Notes under the pieces: generated by a model
What the model saw: only the letters and a program-made list of their open reading frames with translations
Databases searched by the model: none
What the model was told of the DNA's origin: nothing
DNA from: Euryarchaeota archaeon RBG_13_57_23
GTDB lineage: Archaea; Thermoplasmatota; Thermoplasmata; UBA10834
Assembly (NCBI GenBank): GCA_001800675.1
Contig: MGVW01000007.1
Coordinates: 1 to 17,990, forward strand
Length of the DNA: 17,990 bases
Direction of reading: 5' to 3'
In this document: piece after piece, positions 1-6,189 of the stretch
Numbering within the stretch: position 1 is the first letter of the stretch
Layout: each line of letters starts with the position of its first letter
Translations under genes and position numbers: made by a program

Positions 1-665
1 AGGCCGAGGGCGAAGTCAGAATGGAGAACGCCCTGGACGGCCTGGAGAGGTTGAGGCGGTTGTGCGACACTACAATTGTCATCCCGAACGACAGGTTGCT
101 CGAGCTCGTCCCGAAGTTGCCGGTGGATGCGGCGTTCAAGGTGGCGGACGAGGTCCTCATGCAGACCATCAGAGGCCTTACTGAGATCATCACCAAGCCG
201 GGACTGGTCAACTTGGACTACAGCGACATCATGACAGTCATGAACGAGGGCGGCGTCGCCTTCGTGGGCATTGGCGAATCCGAGGAGAGCGACCCGGAGG
301 ATCGCATCGAGAACGCAATCGAGGAGGCCCTGAATTCGCCTTTGCTGGGCGAGATCAACCTCGCCGAGGCGAAGGGCGCCCTGATCAGGGTTGTAGGCGG
401 ACCAGACATGACCGTCTCAGAGGCCCAGAAGGCCGCCGAGGTCGTGACCGACAGGATTGCCAAGCACGCCCGGATAATCTGGGGTTGCAGCATCGACCCG
501 TCGCTCCAGAGCACCGTGAAGATCTTGCTGATTGTCACGGGCGCCCGCAGCGAGGGCGTCATGGGCAAGGAGACAGAGACAGCCGCAGCTCCGAGGAGAG
601 CGGCAGCAGCCTCTTCGAGATCTTACGGAAGGGACGACGACTCGTCGATAGATTTCGTCAGATGA
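1..665 (+). CDS. ftsZ: Cell division GTPase FtsZ, C-terminal part (5' end outside window)
   Basis: FtsZ is the tubulin-like GTPase that polymerises into the cytokinetic ring. The frame is open from the left edge, so the GTP-binding N-terminal half with the tubulin signature lies outside; about 220 residues are visible. They include the CDTTIVIPNDRLLE strand, the central-helix region AFKVADEVLMQ, the PGLVNLDYSDI T7-type synergy region that supplies catalytic acidic residues to the next subunit, and the C-terminal subdomain ending near ILLIVTGARSEGV. An Ala/Ser/Arg-rich linker of about 20 residues follows, then an acidic tail ending SSIDFVR. That is where FtsZ proteins carry the peptide bound by membrane anchors such as SepF; the anchor role is inferred. 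Archaea often have two FtsZ paralogs, and this part alone does not settle which one it is. Confidence 0.96.
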   Translation, partial: AEGEVRMENALDGLERLRRLCDTTIVIPNDRLLELVPKLPVDAAFKVADEVLMQTIRGLTEIITKPGLVNLDYSDIMTVMNEGGVAFVGIGESEESDPEDRIENAIEEALNSPLLGEINLAEAKGALIRVVGGPDMTVSEAQKAAEVVTDRIAKHARIIWGCSIDPSLQSTVKILLIVTGARSEGVMGKETETAAAPRRAAAASSRSYGRDDDSSIDFVR

Positions 666-701
666 GTTCTCGGCCAATCATGAGAATCGGAAAACCAAAC
701 C

Positions 702-720
702 AGGCGGATCGGATCCGCCT
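702..720. terminator. Perfect hairpin at the ftsZ / zinc-ribbon gene convergent junction
   Basis: A 9-base arm (AGGCGGATC) is followed by one base and its exact reverse complement. The hairpin sits 36 bases after the ftsZ stop and overlaps the TAG stop of the minus-strand gene. Pyrimidine/T-rich DNA follows on the plus strand (ATTTCCTCACTTTTC) and T-rich DNA on the minus strand (GGTTTGGTTTTCC). It could end or stabilise transcripts from both directions. Archaeal termination relies mainly on T-tracts, so the hairpin's role is inferred. Confidence 0.5.
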
Positions 721-1741
721 ATTTCCTCACTTTTCTTTCCACTTTCTTGTCCAGCCTGGGCTTGTCTCCGAACCGGGCGCCACATTTGGGACAGAACAGG
801 TCCTCCAGGCCGACCTCTGTTGAGCAGATGGAACATTCCGCCGCACCGGCCCTGTCCGAGAATATCACTCCGCATAGGCACGCGAAGGCATCCTTGTCCA
901 CTCTCCTCCCGCACGCTGGGCACTCCGATATCAGTTCCACGAGCGAGGTGTGACAGAACCTGCACTCCGCGGCCGACTCCGGAATTTCCTTCCGACACTT
1001 CGGACAGAGCATGTTGCCTTCGCCAACGAGAAGTGCGCCGCATTCGCATACTGGGTCTTCCTCGGAGACGATTCTCCCGCACTCCGGGCACTGGAACAGG
1101 TCCTTCGCGAAATCCGTTGAGAACACGACCCCGCACTTCCTGCAGAAGGTGTCTTCCTTGGTGAGCGACTCGCCGCACTCTGGGCACTGGAATGTGTGAG
1201 AGTACATGGTACAGTCGCAGGTCTCGCCCTCCAGAAGCCTTCGTCCGCAGACGCTGCAGAACTGAGCGGTGTCCGGAGCCGCGTGGATCTGATCGCGGGT
1301 AGAGACATAGGTTCTTTCTGTTATCTCACCGAGCAGGAACCTCTCTTCGAGCAGCAGCAACTTGTCCTCCTTGGACAGACGCATCGTGCGCACGAAGGGG
1401 CTCTCGGAGTCGACAACATGCGGTCTCTGGGTCGAGTACAGAAGGTGCTTCCCGCAGACCGGACAATCTGCGACTCGCATCGCGCACGAGTTGTGAAACT
1501 GCTTTCCGCAACCGCAGAGTACGCTAGGCAGACCGGGCTTGATCAGACCAAGACAGATGTCGCACTTGACCTGACCCTTGATTCTTACGGCCTTCACCTG
1601 AGGTCGCGTTCGTTTGGTGACTCGTCTGGTCCCCGCCCTTCTTATCTGTCCTTTCGGGACCTTTATCAGCCGAGGCTTGCCAGCGCCTCCTCTCGGTGAT
1701 GCAACCGCGATCAAGGTGCTCAAGTTACCAATCAAGTGCAC
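719..1741 (-). CDS. RING-like (C4HC3) plus multi-zinc-ribbon protein
   Basis: A 340-residue cysteine-rich protein of unknown function. The basic N-terminus (about residues 20-58, many Lys/Arg) could bind nucleic acid. Next is a metal cluster C60-x2-C63-x12-C76-x-C78-x4-H83-x2-C86-x6-C93-x2-C96, with the order and spacing of a RING or RING-CH finger. Residues about 118-152 (RLSKEDKLLLLEERFLLGEI onward) resemble a SHOCT-like short helical module. Six zinc-ribbon units follow, with knuckle pairs C162/165-C175/177, C186/189-C200/203, C218/221-C232/234, C246/249-C260/263, C274/277-C288/290 and C303/306-C317/320. Three units end in CxC rather than CxxC. The GTG start at 1741 has GGAG just upstream and a TATA box about 40 bases upstream. 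No membrane segment is seen. It may be an adaptor or an E3-like protein; nothing nearby encodes ubiquitin-like partners. Confidence 0.85.
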   Translation of the reverse strand: MHLIGNLSTLIAVASPRGGAGKPRLIKVPKGQIRRAGTRRVTKRTRPQVKAVRIKGQVKCDICLGLIKPGLPSVLCGCGKQFHNSCAMRVADCPVCGKHLLYSTQRPHVVDSESPFVRTMRLSKEDKLLLLEERFLLGEITERTYVSTRDQIHAAPDTAQFCSVCGRRLLEGETCDCTMYSHTFQCPECGESLTKEDTFCRKCGVVFSTDFAKDLFQCPECGRIVSEEDPVCECGALLVGEGNMLCPKCRKEIPESAAECRFCHTSLVELISECPACGRRVDKDAFACLCGVIFSDRAGAAECSICSTEVGLEDLFCPKCGARFGDKPRLDKKVERKVRK

Positions 1742-1775
1742 TTCGCTCCAGAGGGTCGGTGAATCGAGCTGGAGT

Positions 1776-1784
1776 CATATAAAA
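1776..1784 (-). promoter_or_regulatory. TATA box for the zinc-ribbon gene
   Basis: The minus strand reads CTTTTATATG here. A start site about 25 bases downstream would fall near 1755, giving a short leader with GGAG before the GTG at 1741. The motif is also AT-rich on the plus strand, but no gene lies at a suitable distance that way. Confidence 0.5.
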
Positions 1785-1833
1785 GCGCACGGCGAGAAAG
1801 GCCTCATTCCTAGTGCGTCTGCCTCCTCACGGA

Positions 1834-1839
1834 TTTATA
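1834..1839 (+). promoter_or_regulatory. TATA box for the DUF2148 gene; implies a leaderless transcript
   Basis: TTTATA is centred about 27 bases before the ATG at 1864, so transcription should begin at or next to that ATG. This favours ATG 1864 over the in-frame GTG at 1849, which would lie upstream of the expected start site. Confidence 0.55.
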
Positions 1840-1863
1840 CGATGACATGTGATTCACCTGGGC

Positions 1864-2403
1864 ATGGCAATCAAGGACACGGTCAAGATGATCGGAGAGC
1901 TGATGGTCGTCGCCGCGAGGACTGCGCCGAAGGCCGTCGGTCAGGACTTTATTGAGGTGATCCTGCTTTCCGACTCGGAGAGGATTGCCGTCGGGAACGA
2001 CATGGTCCAGATTGCCAAGGAACGAGGGGTCTGGGGCTTCGAACGGGATGGCAAGAACGTAATGGATTCCGACGCAATGCTACTTGTCGGACTTCTGCCG
2101 CACAAGGGTGCGGGACTGAACTGCGGCGGTTGCGGATACGCAGACTGTGAGGAATTCAACTCGAAGTCTTATTCTGGGGATTTCGAAGGCCCGAACTGCG
2201 CTATCAGGCTCCTGGATCTCGGCATTGCCCTGGGTTCCGCAGCCAAACTCGCGTCCGAGCTGAACGTCGACAACCGGATAATGTATAGGGCAGGGGTTTC
2301 TGCGAGGCGACTCAAGATCGGCAAGTCGAAGCTGTTCCACGCAATCCCTCTCTCTGCGACGGGCAAGAACATCTTCTTCGACAGACCGTTGAAACCCCAG
2401 TGA
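1864..2403 (+). CDS. DUF2148 family ferredoxin-like Fe-S protein
   Basis: A 179-residue protein of the DUF2148 type found in archaea and anaerobic bacteria; its biochemical role is not established. A cysteine set C87-x2-C90-x4-C95-x16-C112 (LNCGGCGYADCEEF, then PNCAIRLLDLG) has the pattern of the small FeS domain that binds one [4Fe-4S] cluster. The C-terminal half (DLGIALGSAAKLASELNVDN, then SARRLKIGKSKLFHAIPLSATGKNIFFDR) matches the family's conserved end. There is no signal peptide or membrane segment, so it is cytoplasmic. The start is ATG 1864, chosen because the TATA box predicts a leaderless message; GTG 1849 would add five residues. The gene stands alone and converges on a phosphoesterase gene 17 bases away. 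An electron-transfer or redox-sensing role is inference. Confidence 0.85.
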   Translation: MAIKDTVKMIGELMVVAARTAPKAVGQDFIEVILLSDSERIAVGNDMVQIAKERGVWGFERDGKNVMDSDAMLLVGLLPHKGAGLNCGGCGYADCEEFNSKSYSGDFEGPNCAIRLLDLGIALGSAAKLASELNVDNRIMYRAGVSARRLKIGKSKLFHAIPLSATGKNIFFDRPLKPQ

Positions 2404-2420
2404 TGAGTGAACGATGGGTG

Positions 2421-3164
2421 TTACGGTGCCTTCGCGGGAAAGCCGAGGTCGGTCCCGTTGAGGAGATGTGCGCGTATGCTCGCCGGGTCGACGAGCTGAT
2501 TCCGGAATACCGGTCCGAGCATCATGCCCGATCTTCTGTTGATCGGTGTTCCCGTGAGCAAGGGGTTGAACGCAGGCACCACGATCAGCTCTCTCGGGCA
2601 CGAATCATATCGTTCCGCTGCCTTGTCTTTCGAGAGTCGCCCCCTGACCCAACACTTCTCGTTGTTCTTTCCTCCGAGCGAATCGACCAGGAGGATCGAC
2701 GGATGTATGTGCCCCATCACCAGCACTCTACCCTTCATCGCCTCTTTGGACGGCCAGACGTGCCCGTGAATCGCTCCGAAATCCTCGACCAGCACACCTC
2801 CTCCAGAGACGGCCCTGATGCCCTCGGGGAGGATGGCCCCCAGCCCTCCGTCGTGGTTTCCCGCGACGATGGTGATGGACTCATACGTTTCGAGAAGACT
2901 GTTCAGGAACGGCGGGATTTCCCTGTCCTCCTTGTAGCTCACTGCTGGAATTCTGTGCTTGACGTCCCCGAGGATCAGGAGATTGTCCCCATGGGGCGCA
3001 AGCTTCTGGATTTCGGCAAGCATATTGGCTGCCTGTGAAGGTATGTTGAAGCCAGCCCTTCTGAGCTGCACCTCGATGCCGATGTGCAGATCAGCAATGC
3101 ACACCCAGTTCCTGGAGCCTATTGCTGATAGGGCGGGAACATCTGGGATGGGCACGAGATCCAT
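2421..3164 (-). CDS. ICC-like metallophosphoesterase (COG1407 type)
   Basis: A 247-residue calcineurin-like phosphoesterase. All metal-binding motifs are visible: D25-x-H27 (ADLHIG), G66-D67, G102-N103-H104-D105, H133-G-H135 and G151-H152-x-H154. The set suits a two-metal centre hydrolysing phosphodiester or phosphomonoester bonds. The overall shape (PDVPALSAIGSRNWVCIADLHIG at the start, SxSR-free end) resembles the archaeal COG1407 group, whose substrate is unknown. It is the last gene of a minus-strand set after the NAD(P)HX repair gene and a second, dissimilar phosphoesterase, with a 39-base gap. An AT-rich stretch near 3188-3197 (GTATTATC on the minus strand) is about 25 bases before the ATG, so it may also have its own leaderless promoter. 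Confidence 0.88.
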   Translation of the reverse strand: MDLVPIPDVPALSAIGSRNWVCIADLHIGIEVQLRRAGFNIPSQAANMLAEIQKLAPHGDNLLILGDVKHRIPAVSYKEDREIPPFLNSLLETYESITIVAGNHDGGLGAILPEGIRAVSGGGVLVEDFGAIHGHVWPSKEAMKGRVLVMGHIHPSILLVDSLGGKNNEKCWVRGRLSKDKAAERYDSCPRELIVVPAFNPLLTGTPINRRSGMMLGPVFRNQLVDPASIRAHLLNGTDLGFPAKAP

Positions 3165-3203
3165 GTCGCCTGATACGACCGGAGTCCTGATAATACTACC
3201 ACC

Positions 3204-3881
3204 TCACCGTCCCATGAGGAGCCGCTCCGCGAGGAAAGGCGGTAAGGGTGCCGCACGAATCGATGCAACGGCCTCTTCGACATTGTAGTCCACCCTTCGA
3301 ATGTCGCAGGTCAAGTTCAGGGGGTCGAGTATGGCGTAGCTGGCCCTGGGGTCGAGATCTCGCGGCTGCCCTACCGATCCAGGATTGACCGCCAGCCCGT
3401 GTTCGAATCGAACGACATATGGGACATGCGTGTGGCCGAGGATCAGGACGTCTGCCTTGGCCCTCTCGAACAGGTCCAGCGACAGCCCATCTTCGTAGAC
3501 GTATTCGATTGCGCTGTCGACTGAGCCATGGTACATCGCGATTTTCCGGTTGGACAGATCCAGCTGCATGGAGAGTTCCAGCTGGCTGAGGTAGTTCTTA
3601 GCTTCTTGTTCGAGGACGCTCCCAGTCCATCTGGCAGCCCTCGCAGCGTGTTCGTTCATCCAGATCGTGTCGCCCGTCAATGCGGCGAGCTCGTGATTGC
3701 CGAAGACCGCGTGAGCTGCTGTTTTGCTTACGAGCCTGACGCATTCGTTCGGATTGGCTCCGTACCCAACGATGTCCCCCGCGCACAGAACTTGGTCGAA
3801 ATCGGTCTTTTTGATGTCAGCGAGAACGGCTTCGAGTGCTTGGATGTTCGAGTGGATATCTGATACGATCGCGATCTTCAT
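3204..3881 (-). CDS. YfcE/MJ0936-like metallophosphoesterase
   Basis: A 225-residue calcineurin-fold phosphodiesterase. Motifs in order are D8-x-H10 (IVSDIHSN), G35-D36 (CAGDIVGYG), G61-N62-H63-E64, a YHGS histidine and LGHTH near the C-terminal third, followed by VNPGSVGQPRD, typical of the MJ0936/YfcE group. Related enzymes act in vitro on model phosphodiesters such as bis-p-nitrophenyl phosphate; the natural substrate is not known. The longest frame begins at 3923 inside the upstream gene. ATG 3881 is chosen because MKIAIVSDIH is the normal family N-terminus and TGAGGAA lies at SD distance. It follows the nnr gene by ten bases, so the two are very likely co-transcribed. Confidence 0.9.
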   Translation of the reverse strand: MKIAIVSDIHSNIQALEAVLADIKKTDFDQVLCAGDIVGYGANPNECVRLVSKTAAHAVFGNHELAALTGDTIWMNEHAARAARWTGSVLEQEAKNYLSQLELSMQLDLSNRKIAMYHGSVDSAIEYVYEDGLSLDLFERAKADVLILGHTHVPYVVRFEHGLAVNPGSVGQPRDLDPRASYAILDPLNLTCDIRRVDYNVEEAVASIRAAPLPPFLAERLLMGR

Positions 3882-3887
3882 TGCCGG

Positions 3888-3894
3888 TTCCTCA
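3888..3894 (-). promoter_or_regulatory. SD site containing the upstream stop codon
   Basis: The minus strand reads TGAGGAA. Its TGA is the stop codon of the NAD(P)HX repair gene, and GAGG is the ribosome site for the phosphoesterase starting at 3881. This fixes the downstream start and suggests translational coupling. Confidence 0.6.
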
Positions 3895-5337
3895 GGCAGA
3901 CGACAAGTACCTGCGGAGCACAAATGGCAGTTTCTCTATTAGGTCGGTTGCGAGCAAGCCGTAATTCTTCTCCTCAAACGCAAGATTGCCCGCAACCCCA
4001 ACCGCGAAGGCGCCGATTCTGGCAGCTGCGAACGGAGTGGCCCTTTGCGCGATCATGCCGGCCACGACTCCGGTTAGGACGTCCCCCGTTCCTCCAACGG
4101 TCATGGCTTCGTGATGCACTCTGTTAAGCTTCACGTAGGCGCCGTCGCTGATCACATCGGTCGGCCCCTTCAGCAGTATGGTCATCTTGAGTCGGGAGGC
4201 TGCCTCCTTGACCAAGTCCATCCTCTTGTCCAGGTCCTCTTCGGGGACGCTCTTGCCGCTCAGTTTCTTGAATTCGCCCGCATGAGGAGTGATCACGCCG
4301 GTTTTGCTTCTGAGGATGCTTGGTGAGAGACCGCAGGCTCCTATCGCGTCGGCGTCTATGACCAGAGGAATCGTGGTCTTCTTCACGAGCGATTGCACCG
4401 CCTGGATAGTCTCCTTGGCGGCGCCCAGCCCCGGGCCTATCGCCACGACGTCCATACCCTTAGAAAAATCCAGAAGCCATTGGACGTGTTCCTCCGTGAG
4501 CAACTCCCCCTTCAGGGGCTTGACTATGATGTTGGGAGAATAGATGGAAACAGGTAGAGCAGAGGATTCAGGAGTCGCGACGAATGTGAGGTCCACTCCG
4601 GATCTCATCGCGGCCATACCCGTGAACGCCGGGGCGCCAGTATAGGGTCCGCCGCCTATGACCAGTACTTTGCCAGAATCGCCCTTGTGAGCACTCCTCT
4701 TCCTTCTCGGGAGGAGCACGAAATCCCCAGGCCCGCAATACGTCTCAGCGTCCGCGGGGATGCCTATGTCCTGGACGACGATCTTCCCGGAATTCTGCGG
4801 AGTCATACCGACTTTGGTTGCATGGAACGTGACGGTCATCGTGGGCTTGACATGGAGGTCCGAGGGCCAGCCAGAAGGCACATCGACTGATACCACTGGA
4901 CGTCTCGATTCGTTCAGGGTCTTGATGTGGCGGGCATAAGGGTCTCTCGGCCTTCCCTGGAGGCCAACGCCCAGCATCGCGTCCACTATGACTCCGTACT
5001 GTTTCGGATCCAGCAACTCTATGGCTCTCATGTGCGGTCTGACCATGTCGAAGTTGAACCTCGCGGCGTCGCTTGCGATCTCCGACGCGGGCTCGACCAA
5101 GTACAAGTCCACTTGGCGCGCCTTCGAGAGGTGTCTCGCGGCCACGAAGCCGTCCCCTCCGTTGTTGCCCCTGCCGCAGATGACTGCTACCCTCGCATTG
5201 GGGTTAGAGATCTCCAGCACTCTCTTGGCGACGGCGGCCCCTGCGTTCTCCATCAGAGTGATCGTGCGCACTCCAAGGTATGAGGAATTGACATCGAGGA
5301 CCCGCACCTCCTCCGGACGTATCGACGACCGCGCCAC
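3892..5337 (-). CDS. nnr: Bifunctional NAD(P)H-hydrate epimerase / ADP-dependent dehydratase
   Basis: Repairs hydrated NADH and NADPH: the N-terminal domain interconverts R and S epimers, and the C-terminal ribokinase-like domain dehydrates the S form using ADP. The protein has 481 residues, normal for the fused enzyme. The YjeF-N epimerase domain (about 1-205) shows MENAG (29-33), GRGNNGGDG (55-63), the acidic residue in IVDAMLG (D119) and SVDVPSG (150-156). The dehydratase domain (about 210-478) shows HKGDSGKVLVIGG (217 onward), AIGPGLG (299-305), TPHAGEF (350-356) and the catalytic GGTGDVLTG (415-423, D419). The start is GTG 5337; a TATA box about 25 bases upstream predicts a leaderless message. 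It heads a minus-strand set with two phosphoesterases. Confidence 0.96.
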   Translation of the reverse strand: MARSSIRPEEVRVLDVNSSYLGVRTITLMENAGAAVAKRVLEISNPNARVAVICGRGNNGGDGFVAARHLSKARQVDLYLVEPASEIASDAARFNFDMVRPHMRAIELLDPKQYGVIVDAMLGVGLQGRPRDPYARHIKTLNESRRPVVSVDVPSGWPSDLHVKPTMTVTFHATKVGMTPQNSGKIVVQDIGIPADAETYCGPGDFVLLPRRKRSAHKGDSGKVLVIGGGPYTGAPAFTGMAAMRSGVDLTFVATPESSALPVSIYSPNIIVKPLKGELLTEEHVQWLLDFSKGMDVVAIGPGLGAAKETIQAVQSLVKKTTIPLVIDADAIGACGLSPSILRSKTGVITPHAGEFKKLSGKSVPEEDLDKRMDLVKEAASRLKMTILLKGPTDVISDGAYVKLNRVHHEAMTVGGTGDVLTGVVAGMIAQRATPFAAARIGAFAVGVAGNLAFEEKNYGLLATDLIEKLPFVLRRYLSSA

Positions 5338-5357
5338 GGGTTCGGATTACTCGGCCG

Positions 5358-5367
5358 GATATTAAAC
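5358..5367 (-). promoter_or_regulatory. TATA box for nnr; leaderless
   Basis: The minus strand reads GTTTAATATC, centred about 26 bases before the GTG at 5337. The predicted transcription start falls at the start codon, and no SD is seen there. Confidence 0.55.
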
Positions 5368-5423
5368 ATGACGAGGGGAGGTTGAGGGGCCCATTTCAGC
5401 TTATGAGGCCAGACTTCAAAAAG

Positions 5424-5432
5424 AAATATATA
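5424..5432 (+). promoter_or_regulatory. TATA box for the DUF211 gene
   Basis: AAATATATA, a strong archaeal TATA-like run, would place the transcript start near 5455. That leaves a leader of about 20 bases with AGGGA before the GTG at 5474. Confidence 0.55.
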
Positions 5433-5473
5433 CGCAAACCTCGTAACTCCAAGCACCGGCAGGGATTCAGTAA

Positions 5474-5764
5474 GTGAGCGAGATCAAACGGCTGGTTTTG
5501 GATGTTCTGAAACCCCACCACCCTACCATAATCGAGTTGTCCCGCAGGATCGGGGTTCTGAACGGTGTCTCCGGCGTCAATTGCACGCTGGAGGAAGTAG
5601 ACAGAGAGACCGAGAGCGTCAAGATCACGATCGAGGGCACTTCGATCGACTTCGAGGCAGTCGAGGAAACGATTTCCGACTGCGGGGCCGTGATACACTC
5701 GGTGGACAGTGTTTCCGCGGGCAAGAAACTCGTCGAAGAAGTGGAGACGCCGCAGGACAGATGA
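5474..5764 (+). CDS. DUF211 family protein
   Basis: A 96-residue archaeal protein matching DUF211 along its whole length. Family features are the opening RLVLDVLKPHHPTIIELSRR, VSGVNCTLEEVDRETESVKI, TIEGTSIDFEAVEETI and VIHSVDSVSAGK. Family members form small ferredoxin-like-fold oligomers; no cellular function is known. It begins with GTG, supported by the family's normal N-terminal length and by the upstream TATA box with a short leader. It has no operon partner on its strand: nnr is divergent upstream, and SRP19 ends two bases away on the opposite strand. The unusually tight tail-to-tail junction suggests some 3'-end overlap of the two transcripts. Confidence 0.93.
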   Translation: MSEIKRLVLDVLKPHHPTIIELSRRIGVLNGVSGVNCTLEEVDRETESVKITIEGTSIDFEAVEETISDCGAVIHSVDSVSAGKKLVEEVETPQDR

Positions 5765-5766
5765 GC

Positions 5767-6066
5767 TCAGGCCTTATCTCGGGGCATCGTCTTCAGCTTA
5801 GCTGCCACTTTGTCCACTAGGACCGTCTTCTTCAGCTTCGGCTCGACGAGTACCCTCCCCTCGTGCCTGTGCCAGAACCTCGGATAGGCCTTCTCCAGCT
5901 CGAGTATGCAGTCGAGGCCCAGTGACTTCGCAGCCTCGTAGACCATGTGCGCTGTGGGGCCCTCGACCGCCTTCTTCTTGGCGACCTTCCGTCCAGCGGC
6001 CCTCGCAACGCGCAGGTCGAAATAGGATGGCCAGAGAACGATCGCATTCTCGGGGTCGACTGTCAT
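5767..6066 (-). CDS. srp19: Signal recognition particle 19 kDa subunit
   Basis: SRP19 binds helices 6 and 8 of 7S RNA and prepares it for SRP54 during co-translational targeting of membrane and secreted proteins. The 99-residue length is normal for archaea. Recognisable signatures are IVLWPSYFD near residue 9, AAGRKVAKKKAVEGPT, the AAKSLGLDCILELEKAYPR region with RFW, GRVLVEPK and a basic C-terminal VAAKLKTMPRDKA. The start is ATG 6066. An AT-rich box near 6100 predicts a leader of only about nine bases. The gene is monocistronic: tldD is divergent upstream and DUF211 convergent downstream. No 7S RNA gene was recognised in the window. Confidence 0.94.
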   Translation of the reverse strand: MTVDPENAIVLWPSYFDLRVARAAGRKVAKKKAVEGPTAHMVYEAAKSLGLDCILELEKAYPRFWHRHEGRVLVEPKLKKTVLVDKVAAKLKTMPRDKA

Positions 6067-6095
6067 CTGCTGTCCTCGAGTTGCGATTGGGTCGC

Positions 6096-6104
6096 TATTA
6101 TCTA
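6096..6104 (-). promoter_or_regulatory. TATA-like box for srp19
   Basis: The minus strand reads TAGATAATA about 34 bases before ATG 6066, so transcription should start near 6075. Weaker than the neighbouring boxes, but in the only intergenic region upstream of srp19. Confidence 0.4.
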
Positions 6105-6144
6105 ATCTTGTCGGTCTCCCGGGCGAGACACGTTCGTGCTGATG

Positions 6145-6152
6145 TTTATTAT
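6145..6152 (+). promoter_or_regulatory. TATA box for the tldD-tldE operon
   Basis: TTTATTAT predicts a transcript start near 6174. The longest reading frame begins at 6136, upstream of this box, so its ATG cannot be on the mRNA. The next suitable ATG is 6190, preceded by a G-rich stretch (AGGGGGG, from about 6177) that can pair with the 16S tail. Confidence 0.55.
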
Positions 6153-6189
6153 CCAGATAGATGATTCGGCGCCTACAGGGGGGCCGGAG

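Noticed and set aside
2400..3038. 212-codon plus-strand frame overlapping the end of the DUF2148 gene
   Set aside because: It is antisense to a phosphoesterase with all its metal motifs; the translated product looks like random charged sequence.
6136..6189. N-terminal extension of TldD
   Set aside because: The upstream start lies before the TATA box at 6145-6152 and the extra residues are not typical of the family.
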